NCBI GenBank assembly: GCA_025201365.1
Contig: JAIXMF010000021.1
Span: 186,001-250,000, forward strand
DNA: 64,000 nt
Source: Syncephalis plumigaleata
Taxonomy: Eukaryota; Zoopagomycota; Zoopagomycetes; Zoopagales; Piptocephalidaceae
Direction of reading: 5' to 3'
The translations under genes were made by a program, and so were the position numbers. The first letter of the stretch is position 1; each line of letters starts with the position of its first letter. Shown piece after piece: positions 24,871 through 36,400 of the stretch. Below the pieces are notes generated by a model. It had not been told where the DNA came from. It saw only the letters and a program-made list of their open reading frames with translations, and searched no databases.

Positions 24871-26873
24871 CTAGTTTGCCCAGTAGTTTGGTCTTGGTGT
24901 TGCTTCTGATACAGTACGTCGATGATTATTATCATTATTACTGCTACCATCGTTTAGAGCAATCTCATCTTGGTCTTGATTGTTGGTATCATTGGATGTT
25001 GAAGCATGCTCAATCTCTTCATTTGTACTCGCAATAGGTGAATGTGATGATGAAGCATTGTCATTATCATGATTTACAACAGTACTACTAGGTGATGCTG
25101 ATGCTGATGCACTAGTTGTATTATGATTGCCAACACGCGCTATCGTGATATCTTGCTTACATATGGGACACTATTTAGATCAATGATTAGCTACATGTGA
25201 TATATTTGTGACATTGTAATAACTTACAAGACGACGTCGTGTAATGAGCCAACGATCCACACAATTGGCATGGAATCGATGTCGACATGGCAATAAGCGT
25301 AGACGATCACCATCGATAAAGTCCTCCAAACATATCGCGCAACGTCTAGGGAAATCAGTAATGGATTCGGCTTCGGTTGTCGAGAATGTCACCATAGGAA
25401 TCTGTCGAACTTGCTCCTCGGCAGCCCGCCAACCATCAAGTCGACGCCACATAGCATGGAGATCCACTCTTAGCTGGCGTAGTGTACGTCGAGCGTGTTC
25501 CGCTGGACTGGCAGCTGGACTAGCAGCTGGCACCCTTGCACCGATCGTATTGGTGGATGCACTACGTGAACTGGAAAAACGAATGGTAAAGGTGCCTTGT
25601 ATAACGGGTAAACGTATCGGGCCAAAGATAATGTGCCATGTCGCCCATAATATCGAGAGAACAATGTAGAATAGTACGCTGTAGAGTAACCAAGTGCCAA
25701 GGAATGAATCATACGTAAACCTATCAAACATGTGTATGTATATGTATTCATTATTAGTTAATAAATACATCTACTTATACACGACTACTTCTTGACTTAC
25801 CATGATGAGAATGTATCTCCTGTAATCTTTACCGTAATGAATGTCGCCTTCGCGGTAGCATGATGTAACAAGTCACGATAACAACGACGACGTAGGAACA
25901 CGGCGGGAATTTTTACATCGGATGCATCCACTATCAATAATAGTTGCCTATATATGAGTCTAATCATCATAAACATAAACATAAGCATGCACACTTACCG
26001 TCTGCAATCATGGCAATTAGTCCGATTCCTTCATGGTCACCGACAATGACGGCAGAAGCACCAACAGCTTGAGCATGTCGTATTTTATCTATGAACCCGC
26101 AGCCACCACGTTCTATCAATGCAATCCAACCACGAGCAGCTATGGGTTGTGAATGCGATGAATCCATATCGGCTAAATTGGTGACATGATCTATACCACT
26201 ATACACTTGATCCACTTCTGCTTGCGTTACTGGATTGCAAGCACGTCGATTCCCTCGTTGAATGAGCTCGAATGGTATGAGTGGTCCCTCTACACTGGTG
26301 AATGAACGTGACGCTACCATTGTTTCTGCCGATGTCGTTATAGGTGCTGCAGTATTATCATTCGTGCCTGATTCAACGGCAGACTCCATTTTTATCATCT
26401 TTGAGGAGTCATTGTTGTTATTGTATCCAAGTGTAGTTGCCACAATACTCGATGACAATATCCAGTCTACTTGCTGTTTTAGAGTATCTACTAGTTGTCC
26501 ACTAGGGAGTAGAAGCTCCTTTGATTTAGTCGTTATCAATTCAACGAGGAACGATAATGTCCAGCTTTCATCTTGAGTATCACCACTACGAGGTGCATAA
26601 GGCGACACTAATTTCCCGCCAAAACGAGCGGCACAAGACTGGATATTTCATCTATAAGCTATACTATGCGGATATATATATATTCGTTTATTCAAATACT
26701 TACAATGTAGCGTTGTTTCGAGTTCTATATAATAGAGAGACAAAGTGTGAATACATATTTTCATTGATATAAAGTCAAATAACACTTACTACTACTGTAA
26801 TGTCTGCGTATACGCCAAACGCTATGTTTACAACCAAAAATAAAGCCAAGAATATAGTCCAAATAAACCGCAT
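24871..26873 (-). CDS. PA-TM-RING E3 ubiquitin ligase (RNF13/RNF167-like)
   Basis: This is a predicted single-pass membrane ubiquitin ligase of the endomembrane system. It starts at 26873 with a signal peptide ([20 protein letters not shown]) and ends in RPNYWAN at 24871. After two short introns, [16 protein letters not shown] leads into a protease-associated (PA) domain, seen as [19 protein letters not shown] and [12 protein letters not shown] (about 26000-26130) and [15 protein letters not shown]. The membrane segment is [20 protein letters not shown] (about 25640-25700). A RING-H2 finger follows: [27 protein letters not shown] and, after an intron, CPICKQDI. The C-terminal tail of about 80 residues is Ser/Asn/Asp-rich. 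A poly-Asn, Ser-rich insert lies inside the PA region. The domain order signal peptide-PA-TM-RING-H2 is that of the family; substrates cannot be inferred. Confidence 0.92.
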
Positions 26874-28278
26874 TGTCACTTGCTATACTCCACTTGACTA
26901 GGAGTATTTAGCGCGTTCAACTAGGATAAATACGGTTTACTTTCTCGTTCTCGTTCTCTCTCTCTATAGTGATAGTGATAGTGGTGGTAACAACAAGGAT
27001 AAGACAAGAAAAAAGGATGAGGTTTAATTGTTTAACAATTACCGCTTACTTGGAACAACCTCAAGATGATAGTACCAAAATGAAAGCAGTAGCTGCTTTA
27101 CAATACTACTACTACTAATACTAATACTAATAGTGGTAGCAGTAATATGAGTAGTAAGAGTAAGAGTAGTGCTGGTAACAAGTATACACACACACGTACG
27201 TATACGCTTATACAAACACAAGAGGATAAAGGTGTAAACAAGTTGAGAGGCGATACTGAGAATGAATTGTGGAGGAAATGGTGACAAGCACTTTTTGGAT
27301 AACGTATAAATAAATGTAAATAGAAAGACTTGCTTATCGTCTATCGTTAACTATTTAGTGAAACAGACTCAACCGTGTTTTGACTTTACTCTTACACCAT
27401 GTTTTATACTAACTTACTGTTATTTATAATTGGGAAATAGATAGATAGGAAGAGAAGACTAAAGTGCCGATATGGAAGGGGTATTGCTGAGGAGGATATC
27501 ATTCCTAGTAATCGATCATAGCGACCCTCAATTGTATTTACTTTAAGGAGGCTAGCAACCTACTAGTTTCCAATGACTGTAGTCTGGTTGCTTTTTAGTC
27601 TTTCTTCCTCCAGGTTAGATAGCAATGTTTGGTAGAATAAGCATATGAATGATAACCGTTTACCATTCACATCAGTGTGTACCGTCTACAAATGTCACCC
27701 TTTAATTTGTTACAAATATATTCTCAATGAGGAATTCACTGTAGTCGTTAGAAGAATGATAAACAAATGCTACATGCTGAGAACTGTGCCATGCCAATCA
27801 ATTTGTATAAAGGCATGGCAATCGACTATTTATTAGCGACTACAGCAATCCAAATGCCGATATACTTCTTGCCTAGCTTGCCATCGGTCGTTCTCACTCG
27901 AATATACTCACTCGTTCATACTTACTGTATTGTTCCATTGCAATTTTGCGCACAGGTGGCGCTAATTTGCATTCCTTGCTTGACTGTCCTGATAGTCGTC
28001 GTTCTCATTGATCGTTTTTTGTGTACACTTCCTACAAGTTTCCTTATGAATATATATATCGATATATAAAAAACAAAACTAAAAACTAAACAGAATATAA
28101 ATCGTAGACTATAGTTATCTTATTGAATCGCTTATTGCCAGCTAGTTGGTTTGAAGGGTATAATCGTAAAAGCATTACGGTAGGTAGCTGCAATCAAATA
28201 ACTAGTACCTATCCATGGTGGTACACTCTTCGATATAAAATAGAAACTAAATAGCGATTGGCTGTAAAATGTATAGAA
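26874..28278. other. Divergent spacer between PA-TM-RING gene and tandem membrane family
   Basis: The spacer contains an ATA/ATG trinucleotide tract (27105-27150), a CT/CA-rich area and a 100-codon hydrophobic frame with an ATG at 27767-28069. That frame has no domain, splice or neighbour support, so I do not call it. It should hold the promoters of both flanking genes. Confidence 0.5.
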
Positions 28279-28948
28279 ATGTCTAGCACCATGATTCCAT
28301 TGACTACACTGCATCAGAAGGATAAATCGATCGATGATGCGCAAAACAAATCTATCGGTAAGGATACTGGAATTGCATGTGATGACACTAATATAAAATG
28401 TAGTGGTCAACTATTTACCATGGGATGATGTTAGTCTGGATGATGATGATGAAGATGAAGACATTGTTATCCGGCATAACCCTACGGCTTTACACGACAA
28501 TGAGACGAGTGTCAACATTCCCGAGACGAATAGTTACACTGCCTCCCTGCAACCGACAGATGGTGATGTGACAAGGACAGGGATTGCAAGCAAACAAGAC
28601 GGCAGCATCCATCACTTATCCAATATCAGCGTCATCACCACCAATGAACGGAAAGCATTCACCGGATCACTGATAGTAACACTGGACAATGCATCCGATG
28701 ATGTGGAACGAGGACGTGGTGGATTTGATCCGGATGAACGTTCAAGTGACATTGAACTGGCACCCTCTTGCTGTGGCTTCCCCGTCACTTTCTGCTTGCT
28801 TGTATTCGGATTCTTCTTTCCAGTCCTATGGTTTGTCGGTAGTTTCTGGATAACCTCGCGACATTTACGCGTTCGTATTTGGGCTTGGGGGAATTTCTCA
28901 TTTGCACTAACACTCTCCATCCTTGCAGTAGTGTTGGGTATCAAGTAA
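28279..28948 (+). CDS. Tandem C-terminal membrane-module family, member 1
   Basis: Unrecognised family. Exon 1 (28279-28357, MSSTMIPLTTLHQKDKS) joins exon 2 (from 28404) across a 46-base GT-AG intron, giving 207 residues. The N-terminal part is acidic and disordered (SLDDDDEDED). The C-terminus has two hydrophobic segments around the signature FGFFFPVLWFVGSFW and then WAWGNFSFALTL. The same signature occurs in the next two genes. The frame ends GIK at a TAA that overlaps a perfect donor GTAAGT; splicing to an acceptor at 29006 would replace the last residue with a few codons ending at 29019. The product is probably a tail-anchored or hairpin membrane protein with a cytosolic disordered region; role unknown. 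Confidence 0.75.
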
Positions 28949-29564
28949 GTTGTTGATGGAGGGAAGGGGGAGAGCGTACATTTAGATGTTACTAACACGT
29001 CATAAGATATGGACGCTGATCAGAATGGTGACCTTGAACTAATGGCATCATGCCCTATTTGAAGCAATGTTGGAATTCTATGATAATGCTATAAATATCA
29101 ATAAATCTAGATTACAAATAGATAACGACTATGTGGTGTAATCATGCTCGCTTGTATCACATTGACATGATAAGATTCCCTTTTGATTGCATCAAAGCCT
29201 TGACTAAATGATTACAAGCATAACGTCACAACCAATACACTGATATATATGTATATACCTTACCATTGATATAACTGAAGAAGCTGCATGCCTTAGCCGA
29301 GCAGGGATTGTACCGAAACAGAAGAGTAAAACTGTGCTTACATCATTGAATCAATGATTCTGCCTAGGTCCTTGATGATATCAATAAGAATAATAAAGGT
29401 GCATCGTGATTGACATCGACGTATTAATCACTCATTATTTTTGAAACCTAAATGTTCCTTTATAAACCATCAAGCTTTTTTTTCTAGCCTACCTAGCACA
29501 TATCAATTGAATATTATGCGTAGTCACTGTGTTTCTTTATTCATTTTATAGTCGATCATCCATC

Positions 29565-30767
29565 ATGAACGGTCACTCATTACATAAAGAGGCAAAAATA
29601 GTAGAACTCAAGTCGTCGTCGTCGTCCTCCTCCTCTTCCTCGAATGGTGCCTCGTCTTCTGGTTTAGCAAGTCATCGTGACCGTTATGCTAGCGTTAGAT
29701 TGGAAATACCTGAACCGAAAACGGCGAAAAGCGTGAACATCGAGGAAATTGAGAATACAAGTCAACGGAAGAGTAGCAATAACCATAATCAATTTGTCTA
29801 TATTGAAAACGATCATGGTTCGCCATCTCAAGGTGCAGGTGATAATCTACGAATGACTTCCGTATCATCTACACGACGTGAAGGCAAACATGATAACTTA
29901 TCAGCGTATCCATCGAATGAGACACTCGTATCCACCGGTCAACGGCATGCCTCAAATATCAGCGATCATGCAGCTAGCAAGCGTGTATCATTGCCATCAT
30001 CGTCGTCGTCACCACCACCAGCCTATGCGATTGCCGATCCAAGTCGTAAGAATGATCCCGCTTTACGTAATAAGCCATACGATCAGCATCAGCATCATCA
30101 GTTGGATACTCCTAATCAAGGCGTCACCAATACACACGTATATAATTCGTCATTAAACCATCATCATCATCATCAGCAGCATCAATATCAACCTTCATCT
30201 AATAATAGCAATGGTGACAGTAATAAGAGGCCAATATCACCGGAACCTGTGCACAATATCAAGGGTCAAGGAAGAGGGGGAAGAAGAGGTGGTGGTGGTG
30301 GAGGAGACATTACTAGCAATCCAAATATGTTTCCTCCACCGCAGTATCGCTATCATTTAGCGCCACCACCATCGCATGCTACTAGGCATCCTGTATCGCC
30401 TAAGCGAGCTTCACCTTCACCACCAGCTTACACGGCCAATGACATACCTTACACCAGTCTACCACCAGACACTTACATGATCGAGTCACATGGTAGATTC
30501 ACGATAGTCGAGGATCCATCATACGAGGAAGCATTACACGATCAACGATGGCGTCGTTCACATGGTGATCAAGTGTTTGTCGGACGTAATACTGCCATAC
30601 CACTCTCCATGATATTCTGGCTATTTGGCTGGCTATTCCCCTTGCTATGGATGTTTGGCATCTACTGGATACGTTCACCGATAGTACGCGAGAAATACTG
30701 GGCTTACATGTGTGCCATGAATGTTATACTATTAGCAGTACTCATTATCATTGTTGCAATAATGTAA
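29565..30767 (+). CDS. Tandem C-terminal membrane-module family, member 2
   Basis: Starts at the first in-frame ATG (MNGHSLHKEA), 400 residues. The open frame continues 12 codons upstream without ATG, and a TTTTATAG acceptor-like site just before it suggests a 5' leader intron. The first 310 residues are disordered and rich in Ser, His, Asn, Gln and Gly, with proline motifs (PPPAYA, SPSPPAYTAND) of PPxY type that could bind WW domains. The C-terminus repeats the family signature: FWLFGWLFPLLWMFGIYW, then YWAYMCAMNVI and a hydrophobic end. As in member 1, the stop overlaps a donor-like GTAAGT; splicing to about 30822 would add a few residues. Function unknown. Confidence 0.8.
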   Translation: MNGHSLHKEAKIVELKSSSSSSSSSSNGASSSGLASHRDRYASVRLEIPEPKTAKSVNIEEIENTSQRKSSNNHNQFVYIENDHGSPSQGAGDNLRMTSVSSTRREGKHDNLSAYPSNETLVSTGQRHASNISDHAASKRVSLPSSSSSPPPAYAIADPSRKNDPALRNKPYDQHQHHQLDTPNQGVTNTHVYNSSLNHHHHHQQHQYQPSSNNSNGDSNKRPISPEPVHNIKGQGRGGRRGGGGGGDITSNPNMFPPPQYRYHLAPPPSHATRHPVSPKRASPSPPAYTANDIPYTSLPPDTYMIESHGRFTIVEDPSYEEALHDQRWRRSHGDQVFVGRNTAIPLSMIFWLFGWLFPLLWMFGIYWIRSPIVREKYWAYMCAMNVILLAVLIIIVAIM

Positions 30768-31162
30768 GTGATCATTCCTAGCTAATCAAGTATCTTGCTA
30801 ATAACCATATGAATGATATAGTGCCAATTAAATGACCATTATTTTCCATATACTCTAAAATAAAGTAGAATAAGATTAAACATGTTTATCGCGTCATATA
30901 TAACAACAGCAGTGTCAGCATGGATTATGCATGTCGTAGCAAGTACTTTATTCCCATTATACAGTCTTATTAGCATGATTTAGTCGAGATATCATTTGCA
31001 TAGGGGATGGTTTCAGTTCTATCATGCTTTTCAAGATTTTACAATTGCACTCATTTCATTCAAATTATAACGGAATATATCTCTTTCATGTATTCTCAAT
31101 TACTATCATTCTTTCGTTAATCTAGTGAACAAAAGATACGTACTAATTCATGTATTGTTGAT

Positions 31163-31994
31163 ATGCTACACGGATCCGGTAAAGATCATGCATACGCGAC
31201 GCCCAAAGGATTCGGCCAAGAAACGAACGCGTATAGCTATGACGAGACAAAATCAGTGCCAGTAACACCAACGCAAAACACTGTTGGTGGCGACAACGTG
31301 GATGCCCATAATGACAAACGCTCCACTTATTATGGCAATGCACCGGCCAATACACCATATAGGAAGCGACTTTACTCGCATGTAGTTGCTGCACCGCCAC
31401 CAGTACCAGAATCACAAATCTAGGTCTAGGCATTAGTGCGTATGGTAATGCTGCTGCTGCTGACGGTGGTGGCGATAGAGCATACATGAAACAGACTCAT
31501 CCTTTTCTCGTTATCCTCCACTTAATCCGTACACGAGCGGTGTAGCATCAGCACCACCACCACCTTATGATTACGGAAGGCCAAGAGCCGCTATCCCTGC
31601 CCAACATGTACAACATCGCTATCACTATGAGGAGCCTATCGATCCTTACATGTCATCCTACAATGAAACATATCCACCCTTAAAAATATCATCACCGATG
31701 GGCAAGGCAAGTCGCTACCAGCACGAAGTGTTCCATCGACAGACACCAAGTGATTTCCACGAGATTCAACCGACATTAGAGCGTAAACGATCATTCTGGC
31801 GACGACATCCCGTTCCGATGTTCACCTTTCTATTCGGTTTTCTATTTCCACCTCTATGGATTGTCGGTATGCTATGGTATGTCTCCAGACATAGAAGCAA
31901 CAAGCGTTGGGCTATTGTCAATGGTGTTGGCGTGATAGCATCACTCATTGCAGTGATTGTCATTGAATCATATCATATAGCTGGAAAGCTATAA
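31163..31994 (+). CDS. Tandem C-terminal membrane-module family, member 3 (frame broken as read)
   Basis: The ATG at 31163 opens MLHGSGKDHAYATPKG. Coding character then moves through three frames: the first ends at 31421-31423, the second is visible from about 31408 (NLGLGISAYGNAAAADGG), and the third from about 31500 (SSFSRYPPLNPYTSGVAS) to the stop at 31994. Each change equals one missing base (near 31410-31420 and near 31490-31500), and no plausible intron explains either. The Tyr/Pro-rich N-terminus with PPPPYDYG resembles member 2. The C-terminus has the family signature FLFGFLFPPLWIVGMLWY and RWAIVNGVGVIASL. It is either a real gene with two consensus errors or a young pseudogene; similar breaks in SRP54 favour the former. 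Confidence 0.65.
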
Positions 31995-32823
31995 CATGAA
32001 GCGTATATAATGCATAGGCTGCTTCAATTCCATTAAACTACTTTCTGTTTATACAACTATATTTGGCAAAAATAATACCAAAATAAGTAATTGGCACGAT
32101 TATCCAATGAATAATGGTCATTGCATTACATGATGCTAACTAGCCAATTGGCAATTATTGCAGTGAAAAACAAAACATTTGTTATAATAATAATAAGGTA
32201 ATGATAAGGTAATAATAATAGTATCGTGAAAAGAAACCTACTTTTGTTAAAAAGAAATAAACAACTAGGACTATCATGCGCAATAGCAGAATAATCGACT
32301 AACCATTAAACAAAACGAATGGACAAATAGAAAAGCAGGCAAAAATGAATAATTAGAACAATTCCATGCAAAGACAAAAAGAAGTGTTAATCTGACGTGT
32401 AATGGTAGTGGTAAAAGTAATGACGGGATCAACAGAGATAATAGATGCATATATTAGTCAAGCTCGATATAAGATGAATTACACAAATAGATCTTGCATC
32501 GTACAATAACTATACCCACTATCCAACCATACAAACAATCAAGAAAATAACCATCGTAAACAAAAGAAATAGTAAACGTAATAGAGAGAGCGAGAGAGCG
32601 AGAAGGGAAAGAAGCAAATACGAGATCGACAGAATGAAGGGAGGAGATATAGGAATCTTGCTTGTAACAGCAATAGTATCACTAGCAGCAGCAGTAGTAG
32701 TAATCAATGTAATGCGCGCATTATTACCTACGTGTAATTGTCGTCAATTCTAATAGATATGACTGTGCGTGTATGCGTGCGCGTGTGTGTAGTATTTTAA
32801 TAGGCATCTACACAATCACTTCT
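31995..32823. other. Convergent spacer
   Basis: AT-rich sequence between member 3 of the tandem family and the small minus-strand gene. It contains TAA and GA microsatellites (32190-32220, 32580-32620). No gene is seen. Confidence 0.55.
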
Positions 32824-33449
32824 TTACACATGCCATCCACCTGATGAAACGGGATTAGCAGCACGGGGCTGAGGTGGTGATGTGCTACGTGGAGGAGATG
32901 GTGGGGCAGGACCACGTGTGTACTTTGGTGGTGGTGTACGACGGCCTGTTCGTGGTTGACTGTTGTTGTTGTTGCTGTTGCTGTGTTCGTAGTAGGATGG
33001 TGTCGATTCGTCAGCGTAAGCACCACTAGAACGATGATGACGATGCGAACGACCATTAATAGAATCGTTTGAACTAGAACGCGACCAGTATCCCGTGGCT
33101 GCTTCAGTCGATGAATATCGCGATGCAAATCGAGGATCAGTCGTGGAATGACGACGACTCGATGACGATGATGATCGTTGTGATCGACGTTGACGTTGTT
33201 GCGATGATGATGATGAATTAGTGGAATTAGACTGAGCATTAGCATTTGCGGTCTGAGACGAGACTGAGTCCATGGTGTTTGACTATTACGAGCCGCATTC
33301 CGACGAAGTAAACCTTTAAATACCTCGCGAGCAATAACTGGCAAAGCTAGTATCCATAATGTAATGGTTATTGATCCCCAAACCACTAGGAATCGAGCTA
33401 GACGCAAGGTCGGTACTATGTAACGACGCATTTGACCGAAAAGCGACAT
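32824..33449 (-). CDS. Small single-pass membrane protein with Ser/Pro-rich tail; function unknown
   Basis: Starts at 33449 with MSLFGQMRRYIVPTLRL. One membrane segment, ARFLVVWGSITITLWILAL, ends exon 1 (33324-33449). A GTATTT...CAG intron of 71 bases (33253-33323) keeps frame and joins TANANAQSNSTNSSS, a tail of about 140 residues rich in Ser, Arg, Asn and Pro (RTGRRTPPPKYTRGP, PSPPRSTSPPQPR), ending GGWHV. Total 184 residues. The alternative reading without the intron gives a His/Val-rich protein of 213 residues whose composition fits a shadow frame, so I prefer the spliced form. The PPPKY sequence is a PPxY motif like those in the neighbouring tandem family. No family is recognised. Confidence 0.6.
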
Positions 33450-36400
33450 TATATAAATTAGGTGAGAAGTGAAGAGAAGAGAGGGAGGAGGAATGAGGAA
33501 TTAATAAAGGTAATTAGTGGAATACCCGTGCAAATAACAACCTAATAAATAGTAGTTCCAACGCAAAAGAAAAAAGAAACAAAGATGAATGAAAGGAATG
33601 AAAGGAAGTATACGTGTAGAACAAGTCCAATGTGGTCGAGAGTGTGTTAGCTGGATGGTTGGTCAGTTGGTTGTCAGGGGTACTACAACAAGCCAGTAGT
33701 AAATAAGAGAGAGCGAGAGAGAGCGAGAGAGAGAGACACGTACGCACGTCCACACGACTGTTACGTCCAAAAGCGACCAGTTAACGTGGTACTAGTAGTA
33801 ACAATGATGACGATGATGACGATGATGATGGACGACGATTAGTTTAAACGGTAACAATGCTAATACCCAATAAAATAACGATAATCCGCGTAGTAGTAGT
33901 AATAGTAGTAGTAGTAGTAGTAGAATCAACAAGGAAATAAATGAAGAACACGCAAATAGAAAGGCGAACAGTTGGGTAAATAACAGCGCCAGGCCGAGCA
34001 AATATGCCGTAGGGTTGAATCAATAGAAATGTGATAAACTTAGCCAACCAGTTAGTCAAGCAGTCAGGCAGTTAGGCAGTCAGTATGGATATGTACGCTT
34101 AAGCGCATAAAATAGCTTCGTCGATGATGCACGTAGTTAATATACGCTAGTTTGTTTTGCTAACCTGTCGTTGAGTAGTCAAGCTGTAGCGAGAATGATA
34201 ATGGATGCTGACTATAGATACACAACACCGAACTATATGAATATATAGAAAGAGAGCAGGAGGGAGAAGTGGTGGTGGTGGTGGTGGTGGAATGAACGAC
34301 AACTAGTATACTAAGACAACAAACGTGCAATAGAACTAGAGACGTCTACTAAAATGACTTAATTACGGTAGCGAAAGAAAGAGAGAGAGAGACAAACAAT
34401 ACTGAAGGAACGCAATAACTATACTAGTCAAGGTGGGACTGAAGATGGAAAGCAAAGGAGGTCGTATGTCTTGTTTCGGTAACTCGACGATAAAACGACA
34501 AAGGATGGATCAGCAATATTTTCCGGTTACTGTGGTTGTGCGAATCAATAGATGATGCTGGTGATGTTGTCGTTGTTGTGGTTGGGATGATAGTTACAAT
34601 AGTTATATAATCTAATAAAGATGTATATATCCTAGGAGGATTAGCTTACTAACTATTGCTAGTAGTAGTGGTACTAATGCTAGTGATAGTTGCTATTGTG
34701 TTTTAAAATAGTTCCAGCTAGTGTAACTAGTCAAGGAAGGGAAGGAGGAAAGGAGAGGGAATGAATGAACAAATGGCCTAAAATAATTTTGCTTATGAAT
34801 GGAGAAAGAACTTGATTCACGTGTTAACTAACCGCTTTGCAGTAGTAGTAGGAATAGAAATAGAAAGCTGGAAGGAGAGAAAAAACAAATGCGAAATGTT
34901 TTTGCGTAACAGATAACGAATGAGAACAATAAAAAAGAAATAGATAAACGAGCTAAATGAAAGTGACGAGCACGTCAGCAATAGTTACGCAATGGGATAG
35001 CTACTGAGCGAGGAATGAATAATGCGTAAGACACTGGTAGATCAGTAAAGGGAGAGCGAGTATTAATTGTGATGGTGATGATGATGAGAACAAGTGATAA
35101 TTGGAACGTGTACTGACTAACTAGTAGTCACGAATGGTGTAGTCCTTTTTATAGATAGGACAAGGTAGACCGGTATGAGGACACGTCTTGTAGTAGTGGT
35201 AGATAGGCGGGATGACCGAGGTACACTGACCAGAAAGCGTGAATGGATCAAGCACGGATTCGTCGACGAAGTGCAAGTAGAACGGGAATGGTATGCAGCA
35301 ACTTGCAGACACCAAATAATGGATTTGGAAAAGGAAAAGAAAAAGCAAAGGCCCACTCGGCGATTTATCCACTATACAGACAGTGTAATCACAAGCGAAC
35401 TACACGAGGTTCCAATAGAATAGACAGATCAGCGTATACGCTGATAGAATGACTAAACGAGTATATATACGAGAGAGAGAGAGAGAGAGAATACAGTGGC
35501 GGATAATGAAGCAGATAATGATGTCCGTGGTATGATGTGATGGTGACTTGTTGTTATTGACAGATAGGAACGATGGTGAGGATGATGATGATGATAGCTG
35601 AATGGCTAAGATGCGAGGAAAGCACCGTGGTAATCGGGAGAAAAGCAGTAAGCGGGATATTTTTCAGGTATGGTAAGGAAAAAAAAGAAGGAAACACTAA
35701 TGAACGTGATACTAAACTGTCGAGCAGCGTAACACGAAATACAAATAGGGAAGCCTTGATAGAGGAAATAAAGCGAGAGAGAAAAGGAATAAAATGCCCG
35801 TGTAGGTAAACGGTGACACCCGACAAATAGTTAATTACGCGCGATACACGTAGAGATGTATCGTAAACTAAAGCGTAATTCTTGTCGATACGAATGAATA
35901 AAGGAATGAATGGCAGGATGTGGGTGGTGGTGGTGGTGGTGAGCGAGTGCAACTGATTCGAGAACAAAAAGGAACTCGACTAGACCAGTGGAATTGGAGA
36001 AAGAAAAATGAAAGAAAAGAGAAACAAGAAAGGAAACGTGAACGAGTGTGATGGTTATAGGGAGGAGGACGAGGACGAGGACGACGATCGAGATAACATA
36101 AAAAGAGTAATCTTGCTACACGATGAAGGAATAAACAAGTAATTAAGACCTGGCGGCTAGGTCGTCTTGATATCGACTACAAGATATACAAGTTTCATCA
36201 ATAAATAAAAAAAGAAAACGACCAGCTTACTCCCTCAACGCAGGAGCACATGGGCTAGATTAACGGAAGCGATAACGCGCGTGTCCATCAACTGACACAA
36301 TGGATGACATGGTTTTTAGACGCACAGTGCATCTTACTGATAGTTGCAACTGCCGTAGTATTAACGAGATACTCCAGCGTTAGTAATATGTATATGCATA

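Noticed and set aside
27767-28069. Hydrophobic 100-codon frame with an ATG, plus strand
   Set aside because: It has no recognisable motif, no splice context, and codon use like the AT-rich spacer. Hydrophobic shadow frames are common in such sequence.
33270-33300. A 26-base GT...AG segment that would also restore frame in the same gene
   Set aside because: It is far shorter than any other intron here (minimum about 46 bases); the 71-base alternative is better.
32808-33449. Unspliced 213-codon reading of the small membrane protein gene
   Set aside because: Beyond the first 42 codons it is a His/Val/Arg-rich shadow of the Ser-rich frame. A 71-base GT-AG intron gives a more natural protein.
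35554-35967. 137-codon minus-strand frame rich in Ile, Leu, Phe and Ser
   Set aside because: It runs through purine repeats that translate to Phe/Leu/Ser on the other strand; composition is explained by the repeats, and I see no motif.
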